This document shows positions 22,171 to 33,623 of a stretch of DNA of 64,000 nucleotides, piece by piece (position 1 is the stretch's first letter; each line of letters begins with the position of its first letter). The stretch spans positions 496,001 to 560,000 of the forward strand of contig CM061094.1 of assembly GCA_030770545.1 (NCBI GenBank), read 5' to 3'. The translations under genes and the position numbers were made by a program. This DNA is from Macropodus opercularis. Taxonomy: Eukaryota > Chordata > Actinopteri > Anabantiformes > Osphronemidae. Under the pieces are notes generated by a model. The model had not been told where the DNA came from and did no database searches. It worked only from the letters and a program-made list of their open reading frames with translations.

Positions 22171-23883
22171 ATGGCGCGACCCTCTCGAAGCAAACTGGCT
22201 CCGTGGATCGAGCAGCTGATCCGGAACTATGGCGGCGAGGAGGGCGGCGGCGGGCGGCTGAAGGCTCATGTCATCGGGGTGGGGCAGATGACTCCGTCCC
22301 AGGCCCAGGGCTGTGACGGCCCCTCCGGGCTGCTCTTCCTGTCTGACGGCGTCCTGCAGATCCCAGCCGTTCTCACAGCAGCAGCCTGGGAGAAGCTGCA
22401 GGAGCAGGAGGACCGCGAGTGTTTCACCAGCCTGGTCAACGCCACAGTGTGCATCCAGGACTACCGCCTGGGCTTCCACATGGCCCCCGAACAGACGAGG
22501 TGCCGATTCTTTTTATCGGTTGGAGAGCTGGCTACCACCGCAGCTGGCCCAGTTAGGGACAGCACCCCTTGCTGCACAACGTTGCCCTCCGTCAGGCTGA
22601 AGATCGTCAAGACGTGGAAGGGCCTGCAGGGCGTGGAGGAGTCCCAGAAGAGCCAGGGTGCTGGGTTTGATTTGTCCGAGCTGCTGGGCGAGTGGCAGCA
22701 CGACTGTCTGCAGGCTGTTTTGCAGGATGTAAGGGAAAGGGTGGCGGTAGCCAGCCGCTGCTCCAGTAGCCCACCACCATCCCGCTCTGCTTTCAGTCCA
22801 GCGCCAACCCACCCAGAAGTAGTCACTGCCACGAGCTGGGATGTCGACAGGGTCAGATACAAGGGGGCCAAACGTTTCAGTGTCCCAATCAAGTGTCTGT
22901 TCGTCCCAGAGGAAGAAGCTGAAGTTGGAGGCAGAACGCAGAGGGTTTGTAACGCTGCCTCTGGCAGAAGAGGAACACCACGAGCGCGCCAACCTTCCGG
23001 CGCCACGCAGGCCCGTGTTGGCGAGGCAGAGGGGGCTTACAACGCCGTGGACTCGCCGCCTCATCTGGACGACTCCACACTACACCAGCACGTGCTCGCA
23101 GGAATAACTGATGACATCAGGCCTTTAGCCAATCCTTGGGACATTTTCCCCCCACCGTGCGACACTTCCTCATCCTCTGACTCTTGCCGAGAAGCGACGC
23201 CGCCCCAATCTGAACGCAGGCCTGACACGGCTCCACCCGGCCTTGACCCCCCCGGGATCTTAGCCAGCACACAGCGTCCTGTCTACAGCTCAACAGAGTC
23301 CCAGCAGACATCAGAGCCCAGCTTGTTCCCTGCGTACCAGAAACCACTGGACTCAACTGGTCTCTGTGGTTCTTTGGCTACATCCACATACACGAAGGAC
23401 CACAGCGCCTGCGTAGGTATGAAAGAGGAGAATAAGATGCAGGCCAAGTCCATGGAGCAGGGCGCTGAGGAAACGCATGGCAAAGCCAAGAGAAAGAGAA
23501 GCGAGCCCCCTCCAAGGGCAGGGACCACCTTAGCGGAGGAGGAAGGGCAGGTGAGTGCGAGCCCTCCGTCCTGGCTCTTTGACACTCAGGCAGGGCGTGG
23601 GGCCGGTGACGCCAGTGGTCATAAACGGGGTCGAGGAGCAGGGTCCGTCTCCAGAAAGACACCCACGGTCCACAGCGACGGCAGGTCCTTCTCTTACTCG
23701 TACCAAGTGTCCGGACAGAATCTGCAGGATTTCAGTGGATTCCGAGTCGAAGAGTCGCTGCTGCAGTGGGCTGTCAAGATTCTTGTTGTTCCCAAACAGA
23801 CAGACAATCCTCACGACATGTCCATGACCTCCAAAGCAGCGCCGTCCGCCAGCTACAAGGTGGCTGACCTAGGTTCCAAATGA
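22171..23883 (+). CDS. acd: Shelterin subunit TPP1 / ACD, single exon
   Basis: ACD (TPP1) links POT1 to TIN2 in the shelterin complex at telomeres and recruits telomerase through its OB fold. The 570-aa frame has no intron. It starts at ATG 22171 (CAAACATGG). The upstream in-frame extension has only a GTG at 22132. The N-terminal MARPSRSKLAPWIEQLIRN and the OB-fold region (about 10-150) match the vertebrate TPP1 start. A TSWDVDRVRY/FSVPIKCLFVPEE block near residues 215-250 corresponds to the POT1-binding region. A long Ser/Pro-rich linker follows. The end (about 505-545, SFSYSYQV then LLQWAVKILV) matches the TIN2-binding tail (human FQYEYEPP then MAWALHFLM). Human ACD has many exons, so the intronless structure is odd. 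The frame is intact and all domains are present, so it looks functional. It is divergent from GAN. Confidence 0.9.
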   Translation: MARPSRSKLAPWIEQLIRNYGGEEGGGGRLKAHVIGVGQMTPSQAQGCDGPSGLLFLSDGVLQIPAVLTAAAWEKLQEQEDRECFTSLVNATVCIQDYRLGFHMAPEQTRCRFFLSVGELATTAAGPVRDSTPCCTTLPSVRLKIVKTWKGLQGVEESQKSQGAGFDLSELLGEWQHDCLQAVLQDVRERVAVASRCSSSPPPSRSAFSPAPTHPEVVTATSWDVDRVRYKGAKRFSVPIKCLFVPEEEAEVGGRTQRVCNAASGRRGTPRARQPSGATQARVGEAEGAYNAVDSPPHLDDSTLHQHVLAGITDDIRPLANPWDIFPPPCDTSSSSDSCREATPPQSERRPDTAPPGLDPPGILASTQRPVYSSTESQQTSEPSLFPAYQKPLDSTGLCGSLATSTYTKDHSACVGMKEENKMQAKSMEQGAEETHGKAKRKRSEPPPRAGTTLAEEEGQVSASPPSWLFDTQAGRGAGDASGHKRGRGAGSVSRKTPTVHSDGRSFSYSYQVSGQNLQDFSGFRVEESLLQWAVKILVVPKQTDNPHDMSMTSKAAPSASYKVADLGSK

Positions 23884-24143
23884 CGGTGACCTGGGTCCTT
23901 GTGCTTTCGGTTTCCTCTGACTCAGGCTGGGGAGTTTCTGAACAGTGTGTAAACGCTCCCTCTGCTTACTAAAGAATTCTTTCAGGTGACATCACGTTGT
24001 GATTCCTTTGTGTCCGCAGACGTTCTGAGGAAGTTCAGTGCAATTCATTTCACATCCATTCGAACCAGAGGCAGCAGATTGAAAATGCTGACAGTCAGGT
24101 CATTGGTCTGCGGTGGAAATCGCTCCATGTCTTGTCAAGTGTA

Positions 24144-24149
24144 AATAAA
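24144..24149 (+). terminator. acd: ACD poly(A) signal AATAAA
   Basis: A canonical AATAAA lies 261 nt past the ACD stop codon, giving a short 3'UTR. It is the first on this strand after the gene. Confidence 0.6.
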
Positions 24150-25960
24150 AATGTGCAGCAGATGTCGGTGTCTAGAGGTGTTTGCATTTGTCTTATGCTG
24201 AACTGAAGTGTCCAACATGCGTCCAGTCATTAAAGAAAACCTTCAACGTCAGGTCTAAAAGCATGAAGTGCTTCTTTATCAGCCTTCGCTGCGTCTTCTG
24301 TGACCTGCAGCGGCCACATGACGCAGGGCAGCTCTGCTTTAGCTCCAGGTCCCTTTACGTCACTACTGTGACACCAAACTGTGACTGTGCTACATTTACT
24401 TTTCTAAATATTGTACATTTATCATAGAAGATTCATGCTGTTGATAATTTATGCCAGTTGTTAGAACTTGCAGTGTTCAAGCCTCCAGACCAGTTATTAT
24501 GATTGAAACACAGCAATCGTGACATCAGTAACAGACCATTAGGAAATAATTGCTGAGTTTAATAACAATGATTTGTTGTAAATAGGCTCCATGGCAATAA
24601 ATCACTATCACGTCTTCACTGTATTTGAAAATAAGCAAAGCTGCAGTAAAACTGGTGGATTACAGCTGAGACAGCGGCGTGACGCCAGTACAACGCGTCG
24701 TATAATCACCACATTTCTGATCCGCAGGAGAGTGAACGCGGGTGTTTCCCTGTGGTCCAGTAGATGTCACTAAAAACCAAGAGTTGGAGAAAGAAGGTTG
24801 GGATGAAGAAGCGTTCAGGAGGAAATGACAGCGAGTGCTCCCAGGTCAGACGCTCACTGTGCCGTTATAGAATAAAACATCATTCTGGAGCTCTGTTGTT
24901 ACTTTATTAAGAGAATTCACTCAGAGTGCTGCAGAGACTCAGCCTGACTCGGCTGCGGAGAGGATGCTGGTTGTAAACCCGTGTCCGTGGGGAATGGACG
25001 CCTTGAACGGATGGAACGCTGACGACAGGTCTGACACGTATGCTGTTATTTACACTGGGACAGGATGGAGCAACAGTCGCTAACGTTCACGTAGGAAATG
25101 CAGCGTGGGCTCGTGAGCCGAGGATCAAGTCGTCCTGCTTTCTGTGGCCTGTACACAACTCATTCTTGCATGTTGGTTTACTTTTGTTTGCTAATGAATC
25201 ACCGTCTGCTGAGAGAAACAGAGAAAAGACCAACCACTAAGTTTATCCACTCAAAGTTCCCCAAACCCCTAATGTAAGCAGCAGCCAGCTGTGCGCACTT
25301 GTAAAGTTGTTATAATCCTCCTTTGACCTATAAACAGGAAAATACATAATATAAAGCATCATGCTCACATCTACAAATAATACACAGTCTATGTTGTCCT
25401 TGTAAGGCAATGCAGTCCTGGGAGGCCGCGAGCTCTTCAAAGCACAATTAAAACAGCACATTCCTCTCCGTCCAGCTTTGTAATTACAGGAACAATACAA
25501 ACAGACACGATCAACAACATCCACTTGCACATTCACGGCGTGAATTCTGAGACGTGCGTGGTTTAACATTCGGCAGATGCAGTGACGATCAGCTCTGGAA
25601 CCTTCCTGTAGAAGCTCAGTTCAGAAGCCGTGGCCACAGAGCAGATTTGAAATGTGTTATTGGAGCCATTTACTCCAAATGTTCTGCAGGAGTCCAGGAG
25701 CCTTGAAGGAGAATAGTCACGTGACCTATTGAAGTAGACGCTAAATTCATTGCTTTACGCCAAACGTGATCCCTGCCTGAGCTCTCTGTGCTCGCTCACC
25801 TAGTTGTTTTCCCAGACCAAGTAGTTCCCCTGATTCAGAGCAACCACCAAATAATGTGATGCTGTCAGTTCTTGCATCACGTTGTTTCCACAAGCAGCAA
25901 TTACCCACAGTTGCTACAGGGAGAACCATGAGGAAGCGAACACAGCGACCGCGTCTCACT
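24150..25960. other. Intergenic stretch without recognised genes
   Basis: There is no coding sequence, RNA gene or clear transposon that I can support between the ACD poly(A) signal and the satellite array. CCAGTAGATGTCA at 24757-24769 resembles a CTCF core with one mismatch. The remaining short frames have no family signature. Confidence 0.6.
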
Positions 25961-28900
25961 TCTACTATGTAGTAACGTACATATGCTCTACTGTAGTAAC
26001 GTACATATACTCTACTGCTCTACTGTAGTAACGTACATATACTCTACTGTAGTAACGTACATATGCTCTACTGTAGTAACGTACATATACTCTACTGCTC
26101 TACTGTAGTAACGTACATATGCTCTACTGCTCTACTGTAGTAACGTACATATGCTCTACTGCTCTACTGTAGTAACGTACATATACTCTACTGTAGTAAC
26201 GTACATATACTCTACTGTAGTAACGTACATATACTCTACTGTAGTAACGTACATATGCTCTACTGTAGTAACGTACATATGCTCTACTGCTCTACTGTAG
26301 TAACGTTCATATGCTCTACTGTAGTAACGTACATATGCTCTACTGCTCTACTGTAGTAACGTACATATGCTCTACTGCTCTACTGTAGTAACGTACATAT
26401 ACTCTACTGTAGTAACGTACATATACTCTACTGTAGTAACGTACATATACTCTACTGTAGTAACGTACATATGCTCTACTGTAGTAACGTACATATGCTC
26501 TACTGCTCTACTGTAGTAACGTTCATATGCTCTACTGTAGTAACGTACATATACTCTACTGTAGTAACGTACATATACTCTACTGTAGTAACGTACATAT
26601 ACTCTACTGTAGTAACGTTCATATGCTCTACTGTAGTAACGTACATATGCTCTACTGCTCTACTGTAGTAACGTACATATACTCTACTGTAGTAACGTTC
26701 ATATACTCTACTGTAGTAACGTACATATGCTCTACTGCTCTACTGTAGTAACGTACATATGCTCTACTGTAGTAACGTACATATGCTCTACTGTAGTAAC
26801 GTACATATACTCTACTGCTCTACTGTAGTAACGTACATATGCTCTACTGTAGTAACGTACATATACTCTACTGTAGTAACGTTCATATACTCTACTGCTC
26901 TACTGTAGTAACGTACATATGCTCTACTGTAGTAACGTACATATACTCTACTGCTCTACTGTAGTAACGTACATATGCTCTACTGTAGTAACGTACATAT
27001 GCTCTACTGTAGTAACGTACATATACTCTACTGTAGTAACGTTCATATGCTCTACTGTAGTAACGTACATATACTCTACTGTAGTAACGTTCATATGCTC
27101 TACTGTAGTAACGTACATATACTCTACTGCTCTACTGTAGTAACGTACATATACTCTACTGTAGTAACGTTCATATACTCTACTGCTCTACTGTAGTAAC
27201 GTACATATGCTCTACTGCTCTACTGTAGTAACGTACATATACTCTACTGTAGTAACGTTCATATACTCTACTGCTCTACTGTAGTAACGTACATATGCTC
27301 TACTGTAGTAACGTACATATACTCTACTGCTCTACTGTAGTAACGTACATATACTCTACTGTAGTAACGTACATATACTCTACTGTAGTAACGTACATAT
27401 ACTCTACTGTAGTAACGTACATATGCTCTACTGTAGTAACGTACATATACTCTACTGTAGTAACGTACATATACTCTACTGCTCTACTGTAGTAACGTAC
27501 ATATGCTCTACTGTAGTAACGTACATATGCTCTACTGTAGTAACGTACATATACTCTACTGTAGTAACGTACATATGCTCTACTGCTCTACTGTAGTAAC
27601 GTACATATGCTCTACTGTAGTAACGTACATATACTCTACTGCTCTACTGTAGTAACGTACATATACTCTACTGCTCTACTGTAGTAACGTACATATACTC
27701 TACTGCTCTACTGTAGTAACGTTCATATGCTCTACTGTAGTAACGTACATATGCTCTACTGTAGTAACGTACATATGCTCTACTGTAGTAACGTACATAT
27801 ACTCTACTGCTCTACTGTAGTAACGTTCATATGCTCTACTGTAGTAACGTACATATACTCTACTGCTCTACTGTAGTAACGTTCATATGCTCTACTGTAG
27901 TAACGTTCATATGCTCTACTGTAGTAACGTACATATGCTCTACTGTAGTAACGTACATATGCTCTACTGTAGTAACGTACATATGCTCTACTGCTCTACT
28001 GTAGTAACGTACATATGCTCTACTGTAGTAACGTACATATACTCTACTGCTCTACTGTAGTAACGTACATATACTCTACTGTAGTAACGTACATATGCTC
28101 TACTGCTCTACTGTAGTAACGTACATATACTCTACTGTAGTAACGTACATATACTCTACTGCTCTACTGTAGTAACGTACATATACTCTACTGTAGTAAC
28201 GTACATATGCTCTACTGCTCTACTGTAGTAACGTACATATGCTCTACTGTAGTAACGTACATATACTCTACTGCTCTACTGTAGTAACGTACATATACTC
28301 TACTGTAGTAACGTACATATGCTCTACTGCTCTACTGTAGTAACGTACATATGCTCTACTGTAGTAACGTACATATGCTCTACTGTAGTAACGTACATAT
28401 GCTCTACTGTAGTAACGTACATATACTCTACTGCTCTACTGTAGTAACGTACATATACTCTACTGCTCTACTGTAGTAACATACATATGCTCTACTGTAG
28501 TAACGTACATATACTCTACTGTAGTAACGTACATATGCTCTACTGTAGTAACGTACATATACTCTACTGTAGTAACGTACATATGCTCTACTGTAGTAAC
28601 GTACATATACTCTACTGTGGTAACGTACATATACTCTACTGTAGTAACGTTCATATACTCTACTGCTCTACTGTAGTAACGTACATATACTCTACTGTAG
28701 TAACGTACATATGCTCTACTGCTCTACTGTAGTAACGTACATATGCTCTACTGTAGTAACGTACATATACTCTACTGCTCTACTGTAGTAACGTTCATAT
28801 ACTCTACTGTAGTAACGTACATATGCTCTACTGCTCTACTGTAGTAACGTACATATACTCTACTGCTCTACTGTAGTAACGTTCATATACTCTACTGTAG

Positions 28901-30800
28901 TAACGTACATATGCTCTACTGCTCTACTGTAGTAACGTACATATACTCTACTGCTCTACTGTAGTAACGTTCATATACTCTACTGTAGTAACGTACATAT
29001 GCTCTACTGCTCTACTGTAGTAACGTTCATATACTCTACTGTAGTAACGTACATATGCTCTACTGCTCTACTGTAGTAACGTTCATATACTCTACTGTAG
29101 TAACGTACATATGCTCTACTGTAGTAACGTTCATATGCTCTACTGTAGTAACGTACATATACTCTACTGTAGTAACGTACATATGCTCTACTGTAGTAAC
29201 GTACATATGCTCTACTGCTCTACTGTAGTAACGTACATATACTCTACTGTAGTAACGTACATATGCTCTACTGTAGTAACGTACATATACTCTACTGTAG
29301 TAACGTACATATACTCTACTGCTCTACTGTAGTAACGTACATATGCTCTACTGTAGTAACGTACATATACTCTACTGCTCTACTGTAGTAACGTACATAT
29401 ACTCTACTGCTCTACTGTAGTAACATACATATGCTCTACTGTAGTAACGTTCATATACTCTACTGTAGTAACGTTCATATGCTCTACTGTAGTAACGTAC
29501 ATATACTCTACTGCTCTACTGTAGTAACGTACATATGCTCTACTGTAGTAACGTACATATACTCTACTGTAGTAACGTACATATACTCTACTGCTCTACT
29601 GTAGTAACGTACATATGCTCTACTGTAGTAACGTACATATACTCTACTGCTCTACTGTAGTAACGTACATATACTCTACTGCTCTACTGTAGTAACATAC
29701 ATATGCTCTACTGTAGTAACGTTCATATACTCTACTGTAGTAACGTTCATATGCTCTACTGTAGTAACGTACATATACTCTACTGCTCTACTGTAGTAAC
29801 GTACATATGCTCTACTGTAGTAACGTACATATACTCTACTGTAGTAACGTTCATATGCTCTACTGTAGTAACGTACATATACTCTACTGTAGTAACGTAC
29901 ATATGCTCTACTGTAGTAACGTACATATACTCTACTGCTCTACTGTAGTAACGTACATATGCTCTACTGTAGTAACGTACATATACTCTACTGCTCTACT
30001 GTAGTAACGTACATATACTCTACTGCTCTACTGTAGTAACATACATATGCTCTACTGTAGTAACGTACATATACTCTACTGTAGTAACGTACATATACTC
30101 TACTGCTCTACTGTAGTAACGTACATATACTCTACTGCTCTACTGTAGTAACGTTCATATACTCTACTGTAGTAACGTTCATATGCTCTACTGTAGTAAC
30201 GTACATATACTCTACTGCTCTACTGTAGTAACGTACATATGCTCTACTGTAGTAACGTACATATACTCTACTGTAGTAACGTTCATATGCTCTACTGTAG
30301 TAACGTACATATACTCTACTGTAGTAACGTACATATGCTCTACTGTAGTAACGTACATATACTCTACTGCTCTACTGTAGTAACGTACATATGCTCTACT
30401 GTAGTAACGTACATATACTCTACTGCTCTACTGTAGTAACGTACATATACTCTACTGCTCTACTGTAGTAACATACATATGCTCTACTGTAGTAACGTAC
30501 ATATACTCTACTGTAGTAACGTACATATACTCTACTGCTCTACTGTAGTAACGTACATATACTCTACTGCTCTACTGTAGTAACGTACATATGCTCTACT
30601 GTAGTAACGTACATATACTCTACTGTAGTAACGTACATATACTCTACTGCTCTACTGTAGTAACGTACATATACTCTACTGCTCTACTGTAGTAACGTAC
30701 ATATGCTCTACTGTAGTAACGTACATATGCTCTACTGTAGTAACGTACATATACTCTACTGCTCTACTGTAGTAACGTACATATACTCATATGTACATAT
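25961..30800. repeat. Satellite array of 24-bp and 32-bp units (4.8 kb)
   Basis: The array is a head-to-tail repeat with the core GTAGTAACGTACATATRCT. The basic unit is 24 bp. Many units carry an extra CTACTGCT, making 32 bp. I estimate 170-190 units. Units vary in only a few ways: with or without the 8-bp block, CATATG or CATATA, ACGTAC or ACGTTC, plus a rare AACATAC variant. These variants recur in blocks, so higher-order copies are visible. Coding frames such as MLYCSNVH repeats or STVVTYIY repeats result only from the 24-bp period and are not genes. It fills most of the ACD-FOXL1 interval. Confidence 0.98.
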
Positions 30801-30804
30801 ATAT

Positions 30805-31292
30805 CTTGTCTTAGACCTCATGGCTCCTTCTGCTCCAACAGAACCTTGCTTCTCAGAGCTGGTCTACTGGTGGTTCCTAGAGTTTCTACCTGTAGAACGG
30901 GAGGCAGAGCCTTTAGCTCCAAGCTCCTCTATGTGGAACCAGCTTCCAGTTCAGGTTCTAGCAGCAGACGCCCTCTCTGCTTTAAAACTAGGCTGAAACC
31001 TTCCTTTCTGACAAAGCTGATGGTTCCAGATGGTTCTGGTTCCTCTGATCCATCTCTTAGTTCAGCTGCTACAGGCTTAGATGCTGGAACCTCCTTCATT
31101 CACTGAGCTCCTCTGGTTTTCTATCTATTCCATCCACTAACATGCCTCCATGTCCACATGTGACTAACTTTGTCTCTGTTCTCTCTAGTTGTGTTTCTCT
31201 CTTTCTGTCTCTCTCTATTCTCATCTCCAGGTATCGTCAGACTCAGAGTCGTGTGTCTCAGTGTTCAGCTGCTGGTCCAACCATCCTGAGTC

Positions 31293-31327
<35 letters not shown>

Positions 31328-31553
31328 TCTCTCTTCTCTATCCCTTCACTCCAACCGGTCAAGGCAGATGTTCTCCCACTGATCCTGGGTCTGCTGGAGG
31401 TTTAAAATGTACAATTTATTGATTGGCTCCAGTTCAAAGCTGCTCTATGTGGATGTCTTGGGTTTAGTTGTGTCAGGTCTTAAACCTCACTGTAAAGATC
31501 CTTGTGACTTGGTGCTATATGAGTAAAGTTGAATTGAATTGAACTGAACTGAA
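30805..31553 (+). mobile_element. LINE 3' fragment, L2/Maui-like
   Basis: The sequence resembles the 3' end of fish L2-type LINEs. It contains a decayed C-terminal coding part (GTGGAACCAGCTTCCAGTTC, then CTGCTTTAAAACTAGGCTGA and ACCTTCCTTTCTGACAAAGC) and ends with TTGGTGCTATATGAGTAAAG and a short GAATT/GAACT tail repeat at 31530-31553. A (TTG)n run sits inside. The 5' part with the reverse transcriptase core is missing. The family is assigned from memory of fish repeat tails, so the clade is tentative, but a 5'-truncated LINE is well supported by the tail. Confidence 0.7.
31294..31327. repeat. (GTT)n microsatellite
   Basis: About 11 GTT triplets inside the LINE fragment. Confidence 0.95.
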
Positions 31554-31574
31554 CATACTCTACTGCTCTAGTAC
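31554..31574. repeat. Residual satellite unit beyond the LINE
   Basis: Directly after the LINE tail the sequence reads CATACTCTACTGCTCTAGTAC. Apart from small losses this matches the end of one satellite unit plus the 8-bp block. It places satellite sequence on both sides of the LINE. Confidence 0.7.
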
Positions 31575-32139
31575 ATTGCAGCTGCTCCTCTGCTTTCTAT
31601 GAACTGAAGCGGTGCAGGAGCATCAGGTACGTACCGAGCTACAGTGGACAGAACCAACCGTGGCCTCAGCAGAACAGCAGTGAAATACGTTGGTGACTTC
31701 ATGTAACGTGGAGCTAAATGAAAGCTGCTGCTGAGGCCAGGCCTCCTGCAGCCTGACCTTCAGCAGACACAGCTTCCTGCTCTGGTCCCTGTGCTGCTCA
31801 TGTGGTTCTCAGTTGTTCACCATGACAGCGGAGCTGGGTTCCCTCAGAGCATAAAGGTGGTCACGATTCCCAACACGTCACTAATGGTCCTGTGTCAGGA
31901 TCTGCTCTGCTTCGTTTTATTGCACTGAAGGAAGATAACGTGACAAAAGTTAAAGAAATGGTTGAAGTCGTTTCCCTTTTATAGCCTCCGCTTTGTTTTA
32001 CTCGAGGAGCAGCGACTCCCAGAAAGGACCCGAAGTGTTTGCTTGTTCTCTCTGTGTGAGCAACTCTCCGCGTCAGGGGTGGACGTGATATTTCAAACAG
32101 CACATCAGTGCGTTTATGTATTGGGTGCCCGGAAATTTT
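31575..32139. other. Intergenic, no recognised feature
   Basis: Between the residual satellite and the FOXL1 promoter I see no gene, RNA or transposon. An 80-codon minus-strand frame here has no family signature. Confidence 0.6.
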
Positions 32140-32495
32140 TCCAAATAAACACAGCTTGATTCAACTTGGGTGGGCAGACTTATCAAGCGGCTAATTCTAT
32201 AAACAGATGAGGGAATAAGCCGGCACCTCATTGGCTGCTGGGCGCAGGGGGGGGGGCGGAGGGGAGTTTCAGCGCAATGAAATTTTAATTAATGTGGGTG
32301 GGCTGAGAACACCACTGACTGTTTATGATGGACAATTTATTTCCCAGTGCAAAGTCAACATAACACGGCGAACGTACAACAATTATTAACATTTTTCTGG
32401 GGCCCTCATGAGGCTGAAGACTCAGTCAGTGGAGGAACGGAGCTCTGGGAGCAGGCTCTGCTTTTCCCGGGACACAAACCAACTTTCCTGGCGTC
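32140..32495 (+). promoter_or_regulatory. foxl1: FOXL1 promoter and 5'UTR
   Basis: Upstream of the FOXL1 start are a forkhead-type site AAATAAACA (32143-32151), a TATAAA at 32198-32203, an inverted CCAAT box (ATTGG) near 32230 and a G-rich run (about 32240-32265) able to form a quadruplex. TGGGTGGGC occurs twice (32167-32175 and 32295-32303). It differs from the GLI consensus TGGGTGGTC at one base. In mammals Foxl1 is a Hedgehog/GLI target, so the sites are plausible. No binding is shown here. Confidence 0.5.
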
Positions 32496-33623
32496 ATGGC
32501 TCTGTACCACGGCCGCCTGCCGTCGATCGGAGTGCCAGCCTCCTCTCTGAGCCTGTCGGCCCCGCTCATTTACTTGTACGGGGGGGACACTGGAGGCATC
32601 CTGCCCGCAGCCCTGAGCTTCGTACCGGCTCGACAGGAGCCTCCGCAGAAGCCGCCCTACAGCTACATCGCACTCATCGCCATGGCCATCAAGAGCGCGC
32701 CAGAGCAGCGCGCAACCCTCAGCGGCATCTACCAGTTTATAATGGACCGGTTCCCGTTCTATCACGACAACAAGCAGGGCTGGCAGAACTCCATCCGCCA
32801 CAACCTCTCCCTGAACGACTGCTTCATCAAAGTGCCCAGAGAGAAGGGCCGGCCCGGCAAAGGCAGCTACTGGACCCTGGACACCAAGTGTCTGGATATG
32901 TTCGAGAACGGCAACTATCGCCGCAGGAAGAGGAAGGCAAAGGGCCAGCAGGAGGCTCTCGACTCTAAAGTCGCTGGGCTCAAGCGCAACAAGGGCCCGG
33001 GCCCGTGCAGACAGCCCCAGACCCGGAGACACCAGGCTGCCTCGGAGGCAACAGAGGGGCCGGAGAGGCAGGGCGCGGTGGACGCGGAAAAGGCGGTTCT
33101 TGTCGAATTTAACCACACGGAGCAGCCGCTAGACCCCCCAGTGCTTCGACTCAGAGTGTCCCCCGGCCAAGACAGCCTGGGCCCCGCGGGGAGGAAGCCT
33201 GACGCGCAGCCCGACACGGCCCCCGTCTCCAGACACGCGGGGCTCTGGATGCAGGGCGAGCTTCCTCCAGGCGCACGACGGGAGCCCGAGGAGAGAAGGT
33301 CGGTGGGCAGCGGCAGAGACGCGGAGAGGGGCCCGCTGGGCACCGGCCGCTGCTCGGGGAGCGCGCAGGACAGGCCCAAAGAAAACGTCCCTGGCAAAGA
33401 CAAAACCAAATGTTTTAGCATCGAGAGCATCTTATCCAAAGGCGAAGACGAAATGCGCAACAGCCTGATCGCGCTGTCAGCGGGGGCGCGCGCAGAGCCC
33501 CAGACTCCAGCTGTAGCCCCTTCTGTGCTGGGCGCGCGCTCCCAGCACCTGTACCAGGTGGGCTTCCCGCTGTGCTCCTACCTGAGCCTCCCCTGCCCGG
33601 ACGCAGTCCTGCACCTGAAATGA
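32496..33623 (+). CDS. foxl1: Forkhead transcription factor FOXL1
   Basis: FOXL1 is a nuclear winged-helix transcription factor expressed in gut mesenchyme and other mesenchymal tissue. The single-exon frame encodes 375 aa (human 345). The forkhead domain spans residues 51-145, starting QKPPYSYIALIAMAI, with recognition helix WQNSIRHNLSLNDCF (96-110) and wing ending in the basic YRRRKRK. The N-terminal LIYLYG, the CFSIESIL motif at 306-313 and the last residues CSYLSLPCPDAVLHLK match the FOXL1-specific N-terminal, middle and C-terminal motifs. This separates it from FOXC, FOXF and FOXL2. The start ATG lies in GCGTCATGG and agrees with the FOXL1 N-terminus. An intronless frame is normal for this gene. 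FOXC2 and FOXF1, its neighbours in tetrapods, are absent from this window. Confidence 0.97.
   Translation: MALYHGRLPSIGVPASSLSLSAPLIYLYGGDTGGILPAALSFVPARQEPPQKPPYSYIALIAMAIKSAPEQRATLSGIYQFIMDRFPFYHDNKQGWQNSIRHNLSLNDCFIKVPREKGRPGKGSYWTLDTKCLDMFENGNYRRRKRKAKGQQEALDSKVAGLKRNKGPGPCRQPQTRRHQAASEATEGPERQGAVDAEKAVLVEFNHTEQPLDPPVLRLRVSPGQDSLGPAGRKPDAQPDTAPVSRHAGLWMQGELPPGARREPEERRSVGSGRDAERGPLGTGRCSGSAQDRPKENVPGKDKTKCFSIESILSKGEDEMRNSLIALSAGARAEPQTPAVAPSVLGARSQHLYQVGFPLCSYLSLPCPDAVLHLK

Noticed and set aside
25961..30800. Resemblance of the 24/32-bp array to a CRISPR array
   Set aside because: There are no unique spacers, the 8-bp block is itself a piece of the unit, and the host is a vertebrate.
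26471..30996. Many 60-97 codon open frames in the satellite (MLYCSNVH and STVVTYIY repeats)
   Set aside because: They arise because the 24-bp unit is a multiple of three and lacks stops in some frames. The 32-bp units shift the frame at random, and the same peptides appear on both strands.
32406..33116. 236-codon minus-strand frame opposite FOXL1
   Set aside because: Shadow of the GC-rich FOXL1 coding sequence.
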